Of a stretch of DNA of 64,000 nt, positions 34,108-42,627 are shown piece after piece. The notes below the pieces were generated by a model that saw nothing but the letters and a program-made list of their open reading frames with translations, was not told the origin of the DNA and ran no database searches. Every line of letters starts with the position of its first letter. Position 1 is the first letter of the stretch. The translations under genes and the position numbers were made by a program. The stretch is from Accumulibacter jenkinsii (lineage in GTDB: Bacteria; Pseudomonadota; Gammaproteobacteria; Burkholderiales; Rhodocyclaceae), in NCBI GenBank assembly GCA_036625225.1, contig JAZKUF010000002.1, positions 1,054,001-1,118,000 of the forward strand, in the 5' to 3' direction.

Positions 34108-34416
34108 ATGGCAACAAAGCATCAAGACAACTCCCTGCTCGAACCAAAATGCACGCAGCTCGCGCCGCCGCCGCTTTACAAGGTGCTGCTGTTGAATGAC
34201 GATTTCACGCCGATGGATTTCGTGATCATTGTTCTGCAGCGCTTTTTTGGCCTGGACCGGCAACAGGCGACACGCATCATGCTCAAGGTTCACACCGAGG
34301 GTCGGGGTGTTTGTGGCGTCTACCCGTGTGACGTCGCGGCCACCAAGGTTGAACAGGTCACAAGCTTCGCACGCAACAACCAGCATCCCCTGGCGTGCGT
34401 CATGGAGGAAAACTGA
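34108..34416 (+). CDS. clpS: ATP-dependent Clp protease adaptor ClpS
   Basis: 102 residues. The core YKVLLLNDDFTPMDFVIIVLQRFF with its DD-T-MDFV pocket recognises N-degron residues and hands substrates to ClpAP; HTEGRGVCGVYPCDVAATK completes the fold. Normal length, start agrees with relatives. The next base after its stop begins clpA, so the two are one operon. Confidence 0.97.
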   Translation: MATKHQDNSLLEPKCTQLAPPPLYKVLLLNDDFTPMDFVIIVLQRFFGLDRQQATRIMLKVHTEGRGVCGVYPCDVAATKVEQVTSFARNNQHPLACVMEEN

Positions 34417-36675
34417 ATGATTGCGCAGGAACTTGAAGTCAGCTTGCACATGGCATTTGTCGAGGCAAGGCAGAAGCGGCATGAGTTCATCACTGTCGAA
34501 CACCTCCTGCTGGCCCTGCTCGATAACCCTTCGGCAGCCGAGGCGCTGCGCGCCTGTGGCGCCGGCATCGAACAACTGCGCAAGGATCTGACCCGCTTCA
34601 TTGGGGAACACACGCCCACCGTCGCCGGCAACGACGAGATCGACACCCAGCCGACGCTGGGCTTTCAGCGCGTGATCCAGCGGGCCATCCTGCACGTTCA
34701 GTCTTCCGGCCGCAAGGAAGTCAACGGCGCCAACGTGCTCGTGGCAATCTTCGGCGAAAAGGACTCGCACGCGGTGTACTACCTGCAGAAGCAGGCAGTG
34801 ACCCGCCTGGACATCGTCAATTTCATCTCGCACGGCATCAGCAAGGTGCCGCAGAACGCGCCGCGCGGGGAACCGGAAGTCGAGCCTGAACCCGAGCAGC
34901 AAGCCGCAGCCGGACCCCTCGAGAGCTACACGATCAACCTCAACGCGCTGGCGCTGCAGGGCAAGATCGACCCGCTGATCGGCCGCGACCGGGAACTCGA
35001 AAGGGTCATTCAGACACTCTGCCGGCGGCGCAAGAACAACCCGCTGCTGGTCGGCGAGGCGGGGGTCGGCAAGACCGCGATTGCCGAAGGGCTGGCGCGG
35101 CGCATCGTCGAGTGTGACATCCCCGAGATTCTCGCCAAGGCCAACGTCTACTCGCTCGACATGGGCTCCCTGCTGGCCGGGACCAAGTATCGCGGTGATT
35201 TCGAGCAGCGCCTCAAGGGGGTTCTCAAGCAGTTGACCGACAACCCGCAGGCCATCCTCTTCATTGACGAAATCCATACCCTGATTGGCGCCGGCTCAGC
35301 CTCCGGCGGCACCCTTGACGCGTCCAATCTGCTCAAGCCCGCGCTCTCCACCGGTCAGCTGAAGTGCATCGGTGCCACCACCTACAACGAGTACCGGGGC
35401 ATCTTCGAAAAGGATCACGCCCTGTCACGGCGCTTCCAGAAAATTGACGTCAATGAGCCATCGAGCGCCGAAGCGGTCGAGATCCTCAAGGGCCTCAAGT
35501 CGCGCTTCGAGTCTCACCATGGCATCAAGTATTCTGCTGCCGCCCTGACCACGGCAGTCGAACTCTCGGTACGCTTCATCACCGACCGCCACCTGCCCGA
35601 CAAGGCGATCGACGTCATTGACGAAGCGGGCGCCGCACAGCGGATCCTGCCCAAGTCGAAACAGAAAAAACTGATCGGCAAGATCGACATCGAGGAAATC
35701 GTCGCCAAGATTGCTCGCATTCCCTCGACGCACGTCTCTTCCGATGACCGGAACAATCTGAGGAACCTCGACCGCGACCTCAAGGCAGTGGTCTTTGGCC
35801 AGGATGCGGCCATCGATGCCCTCACCCGCGCCATCAAGATGGCTCGTTCCGGTCTCGGCAATCCCACCCGACCCATCGGCAGCTTCCTTTTTTCGGGTCC
35901 GACGGGAGTCGGCAAGACCGAGGTCGCCAAGCAACTCGCCTATTGCCTGGGCAACGAACTCATCCGCTTCGACATGTCGGAATACATGGAGCGGCACGCG
36001 GTCTCGCGGCTGATCGGTGCGCCGCCGGGCTATGTCGGCTTCGACCAGGGCGGACTGCTGACCGAGGCGGTGACCAAGAAACCGTACAGCGTGCTGCTGC
36101 TCGACGAGATCGAAAAGGCACACCCCGACATCTACAACATCCTGCTGCAGGTGATGGACCACGGCACACTGACCGACAACAACGGCCGCAAGGCCGACTT
36201 CCGCAACGTGGTGATCATCATGACCACCAACGCCGGACAGGAGGCAATCCAGAAGTCCACCATGGGCTTCACCCCGACCCGGCAGGCCGGCGACGAGATG
36301 GTCGAGATCAAGCGGATCTTCACCCCCGAATTCCGCAACCGGCTCGACGCCACCATTTCGTTCGCGGCACTTGACCATCAGGTCATCATGCGGGTGGTCG
36401 ACAAGTTCCTGATGCAGCTCGAAGCGCAACTGCACGAGAAGAAGGTGGAAGCGATATTCACCCTGGCGCTGAAGGAGCATCTCGCGGCCAGGGGCTTCGA
36501 CCCGCTGATGGGCGCCCGGCCGATGGCGCGGCTGATTCAGGACACGATTCGGGCCTCGCTCGCCGACGAGCTGTTGTTCGGCCGTCTGGCCAGCGGCGGC
36601 CACGTCACCGTGGACCTCGGCGAAGACAAGAAGGTGAAGCTGATCTTCGAAGAAGAACCCGAAGTCGTTGCCTGA
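34417..36675 (+). CDS. clpA: ATP-dependent Clp protease ATP-binding subunit ClpA
   Basis: 752 residues. N-domain (1-140) that docks ClpS, AAA module 1 with Walker A GEAGVGKT and Walker B ILFIDEIHTL, AAA module 2 with GPTGVGKTEVAKQLA and VLLLDEIEKAHPD, and a C-terminal D2 domain. Unfolds substrates and feeds them to ClpP. The ClpP-contact loop appears to be MGF (KSTMGFTP) in place of the IGL/IGF usually seen. clpP is not in the window. Confidence 0.97.
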   Translation: MIAQELEVSLHMAFVEARQKRHEFITVEHLLLALLDNPSAAEALRACGAGIEQLRKDLTRFIGEHTPTVAGNDEIDTQPTLGFQRVIQRAILHVQSSGRKEVNGANVLVAIFGEKDSHAVYYLQKQAVTRLDIVNFISHGISKVPQNAPRGEPEVEPEPEQQAAAGPLESYTINLNALALQGKIDPLIGRDRELERVIQTLCRRRKNNPLLVGEAGVGKTAIAEGLARRIVECDIPEILAKANVYSLDMGSLLAGTKYRGDFEQRLKGVLKQLTDNPQAILFIDEIHTLIGAGSASGGTLDASNLLKPALSTGQLKCIGATTYNEYRGIFEKDHALSRRFQKIDVNEPSSAEAVEILKGLKSRFESHHGIKYSAAALTTAVELSVRFITDRHLPDKAIDVIDEAGAAQRILPKSKQKKLIGKIDIEEIVAKIARIPSTHVSSDDRNNLRNLDRDLKAVVFGQDAAIDALTRAIKMARSGLGNPTRPIGSFLFSGPTGVGKTEVAKQLAYCLGNELIRFDMSEYMERHAVSRLIGAPPGYVGFDQGGLLTEAVTKKPYSVLLLDEIEKAHPDIYNILLQVMDHGTLTDNNGRKADFRNVVIIMTTNAGQEAIQKSTMGFTPTRQAGDEMVEIKRIFTPEFRNRLDATISFAALDHQVIMRVVDKFLMQLEAQLHEKKVEAIFTLALKEHLAARGFDPLMGARPMARLIQDTIRASLADELLFGRLASGGHVTVDLGEDKKVKLIFEEEPEVVA

Positions 36676-36692
36676 GCGCATTGACTCCTCCT

Positions 36693-36715
36693 GGCCATGC
36701 CCCCCAGGCATGGTC
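36693..36715 (+). terminator. Stem-loop after clpA, possible terminator
   Basis: GGCCATGCC (36693-36701) pairs with GGCATGGTC (36707-36715) around a CCCCA loop, 18 bases after the clpA stop. It is followed by ATTTGTT, a weak T-rich tail, so termination would be partial at best. Confidence 0.4.
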
Positions 36716-36747
36716 ATTTGTTCACCTCGACAAGCGAGGCCCAGCGC

Positions 36748-37242
36748 ATGAGCTTCAAGACACCCGACCTGCTCGACGACAATGAAACGGGAATCCAGGC
36801 AGGCCGCATCCGCGTCGTCGCACCGATGTTCCAGGCCTACGGGGGTCGCCCCGCGTTCAGCGGGCAGATCGTCACGCTGAAACTGTTCGAGGACAACACG
36901 CTGGTGCGCGAAGCCCTGGCTGCCGACGGCAAGGGCAAGGTCCTGGTGATCGATGGCGGCGGATCGCTGCGCTGCGCGCTGGTCGGCGATCAGTTGGCCA
37001 TCCTGGCACACAAGAACGACTGGCAAGGGGTGGTCGTCCATGGCTGCATCCGGGATTCGGCTGACATCCACGACATCGATCTCGGACTGCGGGCGCTCAA
37101 TACCCATCCGCTGAAGAGTGTCAAGAAGGGCGTCGGTGACCTTGGCGTCGCGATCACCTTCGGTGGCGTCACGTTCAGACCCGGCGAGTGGATCTACGTC
37201 GACCGCGATGGCATCGTCGTCAGTGATCAACCCCTCCTCTAG
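36748..37242 (+). CDS. rraA: Ribonuclease E activity regulator RraA family protein
   Basis: 164 residues from the ATG at 36748 (GAGG seven bases before). Contains PMFQAYGGRPAFSGQIVTLKLFEDN, VLVIDGGGSLRCALVGDQLA and VVHGCIRDSADI, the RraA core. E. coli RraA inhibits RNase E; many relatives are instead 4-hydroxy-4-methyl-2-oxoglutarate/oxaloacetate aldolases, whose GDxxG...RD residues are retained here, so an aldolase activity is a real alternative. The ankyrin gene follows after nine bases. Confidence 0.88.
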   Translation: MSFKTPDLLDDNETGIQAGRIRVVAPMFQAYGGRPAFSGQIVTLKLFEDNTLVREALAADGKGKVLVIDGGGSLRCALVGDQLAILAHKNDWQGVVVHGCIRDSADIHDIDLGLRALNTHPLKSVKKGVGDLGVAITFGGVTFRPGEWIYVDRDGIVVSDQPLL

Positions 37243-37251
37243 AGACGCTTC

Positions 37252-37758
37252 GTGAGCGCGGAGATTGACCTGCTCAAAGCCATCCGCAGCGGACGTCTGC
37301 AGGAGGTTCTCGCGGTCCTCGATGCCGGCGCTCCGGTCGAATTCCTGGACGGTCGCGGTGACCCCGGGTTACCGCTCGGGGTCGCGTGCTTCATGGGTTA
37401 CGCCGACATTGTCCGCGAACTGGTCCGCCGCGGGGCCAGAGTCAACCTCCCGGATAACGCCCTGCCCACCTCGCCTCTCTCGATGGCCATTCGCGGCAAG
37501 CGCAACGAGGTCGTCAAGGCATTGATCGAGTTGGGCGCAACAGTCCCGGAAGGCATGAAGACCGGGCTGACCGAAGCGGAAATGCTGATCGCGCGCTGGC
37601 GCGGACACCACTACGGCGCGAGCGCTGCCGACGCGGCGCATGCGAGCGGCGAAGCACCGGAATTCGAGGAAATCGAAATGGTCCGCTGTTACGGCACCGA
37701 CACCTCGGTCCTCGACGCCGACATGATCCGCGTGGCACGCGACATGGACAAGAAGTAG
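37252..37758 (+). CDS. Ankyrin-repeat protein
   Basis: 168 residues from a GTG at 37252. Residues 1-100 hold about three ankyrin repeats (DLLKAIRSGRLQEVLAVLDAGAPV, LPLGVACFMGYADIVRELVRRGARV, SPLSMAIRGKRNEVVKALIELGATV). The C-terminal 65 residues are acidic and of unknown fold. No signal peptide, so probably cytoplasmic protein-protein binding. Closely follows rraA and is probably co-transcribed. Convergent with cbbO. Confidence 0.82.
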   Translation: MSAEIDLLKAIRSGRLQEVLAVLDAGAPVEFLDGRGDPGLPLGVACFMGYADIVRELVRRGARVNLPDNALPTSPLSMAIRGKRNEVVKALIELGATVPEGMKTGLTEAEMLIARWRGHHYGASAADAAHASGEAPEFEEIEMVRCYGTDTSVLDADMIRVARDMDKK

Positions 37759-37792
37759 CGAGCTCCAGGGCCCGATTGGCGAGCCGCGTCCC

Positions 37793-40084
37793 TTACTTCG
37801 TCAGCACCATGAACAGCTCCGGCAACTTCTCCGGCAAGCGCTCGATGTGGTCGATCACCGAATACCTCCTGCCGAAAATGTCGCTCACGTACGCGTCGGC
37901 ATGGCGATCGAGGCTGATGCAGTAGCTGAAGATGCCGCGCCGGTCGAGTTCACCGACCGCCTTGTGGGCGTCTTCGATCAGCAGCCGATCGTCGTGGACG
38001 TCGACGTCCGCCGGCTGGCCGTCGGTGAGGATCAGCATCAGCTTCTTCTCGGCCGGCTGGGCGGCCAGATAATGTGCGGCGTGCCGCATGGCCGCGCCGA
38101 TGCGCGTCGAGTAACCGGCTTGCATGGCGGCGAGGCGGCCTTTGACGGCATCGCCCCAGCACTCGCTATAACCCTTGAGGTGCAGGTAGCGGACGTCGTG
38201 GCGGGTGTCGGAACGAAAGCCGGCGACCGCAAAAGAGTCACCCAGCTGTTCGATCGACCAGGCGAGGAGCGAGACGGCTTCCTGACTCAGTTCGAGCACC
38301 GTCTGCTCGCCACCGCCGACCCTGACCTTGTCGTTGAGTGACGCGGAGAGATCGAGCAGCAAGAGCACGGCGAGGTTGCGACCATTCGTGCGGTGGCTCA
38401 GGTTGATGCGAGGATCAGGGTGAACGCTGCTCTTGAAGTCGATCAACGAGCGGATCGCGATGTCGAGGTCGAGCTCGCTGCCGTCTTCCTGGTAGCGGAT
38501 GCGGACCCTGTCCTGCGGCTTGAGGAGGTCGAGCAGGCGCTTCAGACGCCCAGCCAGCGTGGCGTGTTTTTCGAGTAGCTGATCGATGCGCGCGGCGTTG
38601 CCTGCCGGGTGCAGCGATTCGTAGAGACTCACCCAGTCCGGTCGATAGCTCTGGCTCTGATAGTCCCACTCCGGGTAGTGCCGCGGCGGCAGGCGATCTG
38701 GCTCGACCACGGCGGCCGGCGGACGACGGTCGTCGAACATCTCCTCGTCATCGCTCGCCTCGTGGAAGCGCCAGAGGTGGCGGTTGTCGTCGCGGTAGCT
38801 GATCTCGGTATCGGCGAAGTAAACGCTCGCCAGCTGGTCGCTCTGCCGGCGACTGCGGGCGACATAGGCCAGCGCCAGGGAGGCCATCTCGGCACTGCTC
38901 GAATCGCCCTGCGCCAGCACCTCCTGGAAACGGAGGACGAATTCGCCCAGGCAGGCATCGCGGTAACCGTGCCGGGGGTCGAGCAAGGCCCGCGACAGCA
39001 TCACCAGGCGATGGCGCAGGCACGAGTGCGTTTCGGGGTTGCAGGCGTCTTCGACCGGCTGCGGATGGAGGGCAAGGAAAGCCCGCTGCAGGCCGGGATA
39101 CTCGCGTCGGATCAGTGCCTCGATGCGGCTGTCTTCGAAGAACTCGATTGCCAGGCGCTGCATCGGGCTGAAATTGTCGGCGAACATCGGCTGGCTCCAG
39201 CGCCGGTGACCGGCGATGTGCGCCAGCGCCACGCGGTAGCGATCTATCCCGGCAACGCCGTTCGCATCATCGAGGACATCCGGCAGACGAATGCCGGTCG
39301 GGTCGTAATACGGGAGCGGCCGCAGGACTTCATCGAGGCCGGTCGCGTAAGGTACCAGCGGCGCGCTGTCGTGCCACAGGGCACGCAGATAGAGATCAAG
39401 CTCGCGCTCGTGGTCGACCAGCAGCGTGCCGTGGCGCTCGCGCCGAAAAACACCGTGGCTGTCGGCTGACTGCAGGCTGAAGTAAGCGCGCTGTCTTTCC
39501 GGATGGGAGGGGTAGTTGTGGATGCCGTATTCAACCCAGGTCTTCAGCCCGGCCATGGTCAGCGCGTTGAGCAGCCGTGGCGCCTGGCCGAAGAATTCGG
39601 CAAGGCCGGGGCTGGCGAAGGTCTTGTGGATGCCGTGGATCGATCCGCTGGTGCGCTCCATGAGATCCAGCGTCAGATCCAGGTAGTGCTGCATCTGGTC
39701 GCGCGTCTCGAGACGGCGGGCAACCGCCGCCAGGGTCTGCATAAAAGGGGCAATCGCCCGGGCGTTGGGTGACTTCCAGAGTCGATGAATGGTCTCGCGG
39801 ATCGCCGGCAAGGCCTCTTCACCGAGAACCCTGACCACTGACGGCCACTCTTCGAGGAAGACCAGCACCGGTTCGGCGCCACGCCCCAGGCGACCGAGAA
39901 AGCGCGCGTAGTCGAGGTAGGCAGTGACGCCATCGGCGCTGAGTACGCTCAGCGCTTCGCGCAGGCAACCCTCGAACACCTCGTCGACACCCGGCAGGCG
40001 ACAGTCCAGTTGCGCGCGGCAGGTGCGCAGGCGTCCGGCCCAGAGGGAAGCGGCCTCGCGCTCCTGGTCCGGATTCGCGTCCAC
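37793..40084 (-). CDS. cbbO: RuBisCO activation protein CbbO (von Willebrand A domain)
   Basis: 763 residues from a GTG at 40084; an ATG at 40150 inside cbbQ is an alternative. The C-terminal VWA domain has the MIDAS motif DLSAS (LLLLDLSASLNDKV) and LTDGQPADVDVHDDRLL. The long N-terminal region is helical, as in CbbO/NorD/GvpN-partner proteins. With CbbQ it forms the AAA+ activase that strips inhibitory sugar phosphates from RuBisCO; CbbO binds RuBisCO through the MIDAS. NorD, the nitric-oxide-reductase version, is similar, but position after cbbM-cbbQ decides for CbbO. Confidence 0.9.
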   Translation of the reverse strand: MDANPDQEREAASLWAGRLRTCRAQLDCRLPGVDEVFEGCLREALSVLSADGVTAYLDYARFLGRLGRGAEPVLVFLEEWPSVVRVLGEEALPAIRETIHRLWKSPNARAIAPFMQTLAAVARRLETRDQMQHYLDLTLDLMERTSGSIHGIHKTFASPGLAEFFGQAPRLLNALTMAGLKTWVEYGIHNYPSHPERQRAYFSLQSADSHGVFRRERHGTLLVDHERELDLYLRALWHDSAPLVPYATGLDEVLRPLPYYDPTGIRLPDVLDDANGVAGIDRYRVALAHIAGHRRWSQPMFADNFSPMQRLAIEFFEDSRIEALIRREYPGLQRAFLALHPQPVEDACNPETHSCLRHRLVMLSRALLDPRHGYRDACLGEFVLRFQEVLAQGDSSSAEMASLALAYVARSRRQSDQLASVYFADTEISYRDDNRHLWRFHEASDDEEMFDDRRPPAAVVEPDRLPPRHYPEWDYQSQSYRPDWVSLYESLHPAGNAARIDQLLEKHATLAGRLKRLLDLLKPQDRVRIRYQEDGSELDLDIAIRSLIDFKSSVHPDPRINLSHRTNGRNLAVLLLLDLSASLNDKVRVGGGEQTVLELSQEAVSLLAWSIEQLGDSFAVAGFRSDTRHDVRYLHLKGYSECWGDAVKGRLAAMQAGYSTRIGAAMRHAAHYLAAQPAEKKLMLILTDGQPADVDVHDDRLLIEDAHKAVGELDRRGIFSYCISLDRHADAYVSDIFGRRYSVIDHIERLPEKLPELFMVLTK

Positions 40085-40100
40085 GCCTGTCGGTTCCGGC

Positions 40101-40904
40101 TCAGGCAAAGGTCGCGTCGATCGCGTGATCGAGGGTATCGCGGATGTCATGATCGTCGGTGATCGGCCGCACCAGCGCCATGCGGCAGGCCTCACGGGGA
40201 GAAACCCCGCCCCTGATCAGCTTGGCCGCATAGACCAGCAGCCGGGTGGAGATGCCTTCGTCGAGGCCATGGCCCTTGAGCCGGCGCGCGGCGGCGCCGA
40301 TGTTGACCAGTTGCGTGGCGACGAGGCCATCGATGCCGCTTTCGCGAACGAGAATCGCGGCTTCGAGCACAGCCTCCGGATAGGCGAACTCGAAAGCGGT
40401 GAAGCGCTGCTTGGTCGACTGCTTGAGGTCTTTCATCAGACTCTGGTATCCCGGATTGTACGAAATGACCAGCTGAAAATCGGCATGGGCGTTGATCAAT
40501 TCACCCTTCTTGTCGATCGGCAGCGTCCGGCGGTGGTCGGTCAATGGATGAATGACCACCGTCGTGTCCTGCCGTGCCTCGACGATCTCGTCGAGGTAGC
40601 AGATCGCGCCGATGCGCGCGGCGGTGGTCAGTGGTCCGTCGAGCCAGCGTGTCCCGTTGGCGTCGAGCAGGTAGCGGCCGACGAGATCGGAGGCAGTCAT
40701 GTCTTCGTTGCAGGCGACGGTAATCAGCGGCCGGTCGAGCTTCCAGGCCATGTATTCGATGAAGCGGGACTTGCCGCAGCCGGTCGGCCCTTTGACCATC
40801 ACCGGCAGGCGCGCCGCATAAGCGGCTTCGAAAAGCGCCACCTCGTTTTGCTGCTGCCGGTAAAAAGGTTCTTCGCGAACCCTGAATTGCGCCCTGTCGG
40901 TCAT
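40101..40904 (-). CDS. cbbQ: RuBisCO activation AAA+ ATPase CbbQ
   Basis: 267 residues, MoxR-type AAA+. Walker A GPTGCGKSRFIEYMAWKL (residues 39-46 for the GxxxxGKS core), ACNEDMTASDLVGRYLL, Walker B AICYLDEIVEARQD, and sensor/arginine finger region KQSTKQRFTAFEF. Hexamers with CbbO reactivate RuBisCO at the expense of ATP. 74 bases downstream of cbbM and 16 bases before the chosen cbbO start, so the three form an operon. Confidence 0.94.
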   Translation of the reverse strand: MTDRAQFRVREEPFYRQQQNEVALFEAAYAARLPVMVKGPTGCGKSRFIEYMAWKLDRPLITVACNEDMTASDLVGRYLLDANGTRWLDGPLTTAARIGAICYLDEIVEARQDTTVVIHPLTDHRRTLPIDKKGELINAHADFQLVISYNPGYQSLMKDLKQSTKQRFTAFEFAYPEAVLEAAILVRESGIDGLVATQLVNIGAAARRLKGHGLDEGISTRLLVYAAKLIRGGVSPREACRMALVRPITDDHDIRDTLDHAIDATFA

Positions 40905-40978
40905 TGCCGCTCCCTTGCCTGCGATTCAGCGGGGAACCCCGCCCACTCCGCCCCGCCACCCGCCCTTGCAGCGGCTGC

Positions 40979-42358
40979 CTAGCGATGAACACCGAGTCTC
41001 TCGCGCCAGCCGGGATAGAGCTGGTCCGCGTCGGCGGGAAAGGACTCGAAGGCGCGCGCAAACTCGCGATGCTCCCTCGCCCACTGGATCGGGTCGGCTC
41101 CGGTTTTCCAGCACTCGTAGGCCTGACGCAGGGAAATGGCGCCGGCCGCCGGGCTGTCGATGTGGCCGTAGGAACCGCCGCCGGAGGTATTGATGACATT
41201 GCCGTGGCCAAGGTTGGCAAAGAAGCCGGGCAGACGAAGCGCATTCATGCCACCGGAGATGATCGGCGTCGTCGGCTTCATTCCGTACCACTTCTGGTAA
41301 TAGGCCGGCCCCTGATACTCGTCGCGTTCGATGACATAGGCGATGGCGCGATCGTCGGCACTTCCTTCCATCTTGCCGTAACCCATGGTGCCGACGTGAA
41401 TCCCCGAAGCCCCCTGCAGTCGCGACATCTTGGCGAGCACATAGGCATCGTAGCCGCGCTTCGAACTCGGTGAGGTGACGGCGCCGTGACCGGCACGGTG
41501 ATAGTGCAGATATTGGCCGGGATACTGGCGGCGAGCGGTGGTGACCATGCCGGGGCCGCCGACGTAACCGTCGACCAGGAAAGCGACCTTGTCGGCGTCG
41601 GGCCCGAAGGTCTCCAGAATGTAGTCGGCGCGCGCGCACATCTCGAAATGGTCGTCGGCAGTGATGTTGGCCGAGAACAACTTCGCCTGACCGGTTTCAT
41701 CCTGCGCCCGCTTCATCGCGTCGTACACCAGGGGCATGACCTTCTTCATCGGGGCAAAAACCTGGTTGCCCTGGGGTTCGTCGTTCTTGATGAAGTCGCC
41801 CCCGAGCCAGAACTGATAGGCGGCTTTGGCAAACGGCTCCGGCCGCAGGCCGAGTTTGGGTTTGATGATCGTGCCGGCGATGTAGCCACCCTCCTTGAGC
41901 GGGCGACCGAGAATCCGCCACAGATCGGAGATGTCCCTGGCGGGGCCGTCAAAGAGCTGCAGTGCGCGCTCGGGCATGTAGAAGTCGTAGATTTTGGCGT
42001 GCTCGATGTCGCCCATCCCCTGATTGTTGCCGATCACCAGCGTCAGGAATGAAACGATCATCATCCGCCCGTCGGTGATGTTACGGTCGAAGAGGTCGAT
42101 CGGGTAGGCGATGCGCATTTCTTCGCTCGCTTCGTCGATCAGATAGACCAGCGCATCGACGCCCCGGGTGAAATCGTCGGTCGTGCACACTTCGACATTG
42201 GTTCCGGTAGACGACTCGGCGGCAAAATGCGCTGCCGCCTGCAGATAGTCATGGCCGGCTTTCGGCTTCATCTTGTAAGCCACCAGAATGTGTCGGCCAG
42301 CGCTGATCAGAACATCTTCCCTGAGGCTGAGGTCGGCGTAGCGATTCGATTGATCCAT
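40979..42358 (-). CDS. cbbM: Ribulose-bisphosphate carboxylase, form II
   Basis: 459 residues. Form II signatures: GTIIKPKLGLRPEPFA with the active-site lysine, GGDFIKNDEPQGNQ with the carbamylated lysine and Mg-binding D/E, HYHRAGHGAV, and loop 6 GTMGYGKMEG. No small-subunit gene is present, as expected for form II. Fixes CO2 on ribulose bisphosphate in the cytoplasm; with low CO2/O2 specificity it also makes 2-phosphoglycolate. GGAGA lies six bases before the ATG. A 9-bp hairpin sits in the leader. First gene of cbbM-cbbQ-cbbO, divergent from tkt. Confidence 0.98.
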   Translation of the reverse strand: MDQSNRYADLSLREDVLISAGRHILVAYKMKPKAGHDYLQAAAHFAAESSTGTNVEVCTTDDFTRGVDALVYLIDEASEEMRIAYPIDLFDRNITDGRMMIVSFLTLVIGNNQGMGDIEHAKIYDFYMPERALQLFDGPARDISDLWRILGRPLKEGGYIAGTIIKPKLGLRPEPFAKAAYQFWLGGDFIKNDEPQGNQVFAPMKKVMPLVYDAMKRAQDETGQAKLFSANITADDHFEMCARADYILETFGPDADKVAFLVDGYVGGPGMVTTARRQYPGQYLHYHRAGHGAVTSPSSKRGYDAYVLAKMSRLQGASGIHVGTMGYGKMEGSADDRAIAYVIERDEYQGPAYYQKWYGMKPTTPIISGGMNALRLPGFFANLGHGNVINTSGGGSYGHIDSPAAGAISLRQAYECWKTGADPIQWAREHREFARAFESFPADADQLYPGWRERLGVHR

Positions 42359-42627
42359 GCTTGTCTCCGTGTCATTGAGAGTGAAAGAGCCGCTCGGCCG
42401 GCTCTTTCGATAGCTTGCGAGGCGGCTGCAAATCCAGATGCGACCAGTTTAGGCGGCACTATCGATTATTAGAAGTTAAACTTTTTGCCATGTGTGTTTA
42501 GCTTTTTCTTACTATTCAGACGCCGTCGCCAGTCCCCGTGCGGCTAACGGAAGGTGGCAAACGGACCTCGTTTAGCGGATAATTCGAACCTGCAACAAAA
42601 CTCTCTTTCACGGATTGGCGAGGCATC
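42359..42627. promoter_or_regulatory. Shared control region between cbbM and tkt
   Basis: 269 bases, locally AT-rich (about 42460-42520) in a GC-rich genome. GTTTAG occurs at 42447-42452, 42496-42501 and 42570-42575. TTA-TTAGAAG-TTA at 42466-42478 fits the TNA-N7-TNA half-site reported for CbbR. GATAAT at 42578-42583 may be the tkt -10. No cbbR gene is adjacent or in the window, so the regulator would act from elsewhere. Binding is inference. Confidence 0.45.
42384..42407 (-). other. Stem-loop in the cbbM leader
   Basis: AAAGAGCCG (42384-42392) and CGGCTCTTT (42399-42407) are a perfect 9-bp inverted repeat with a six-base loop, 25 bases upstream of the cbbM ATG. In cbbM mRNA it would lie just before the ribosome binding site. 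No T-run follows, so it is not a terminator; a 5' stabilising or regulatory hairpin is possible. Confidence 0.5.

Noticed and set aside
37793..40084. NorD (nitric oxide reductase activation) identity
   Set aside because: Sequence is compatible, but position after cbbM and cbbQ favours CbbO; no norCB nearby.
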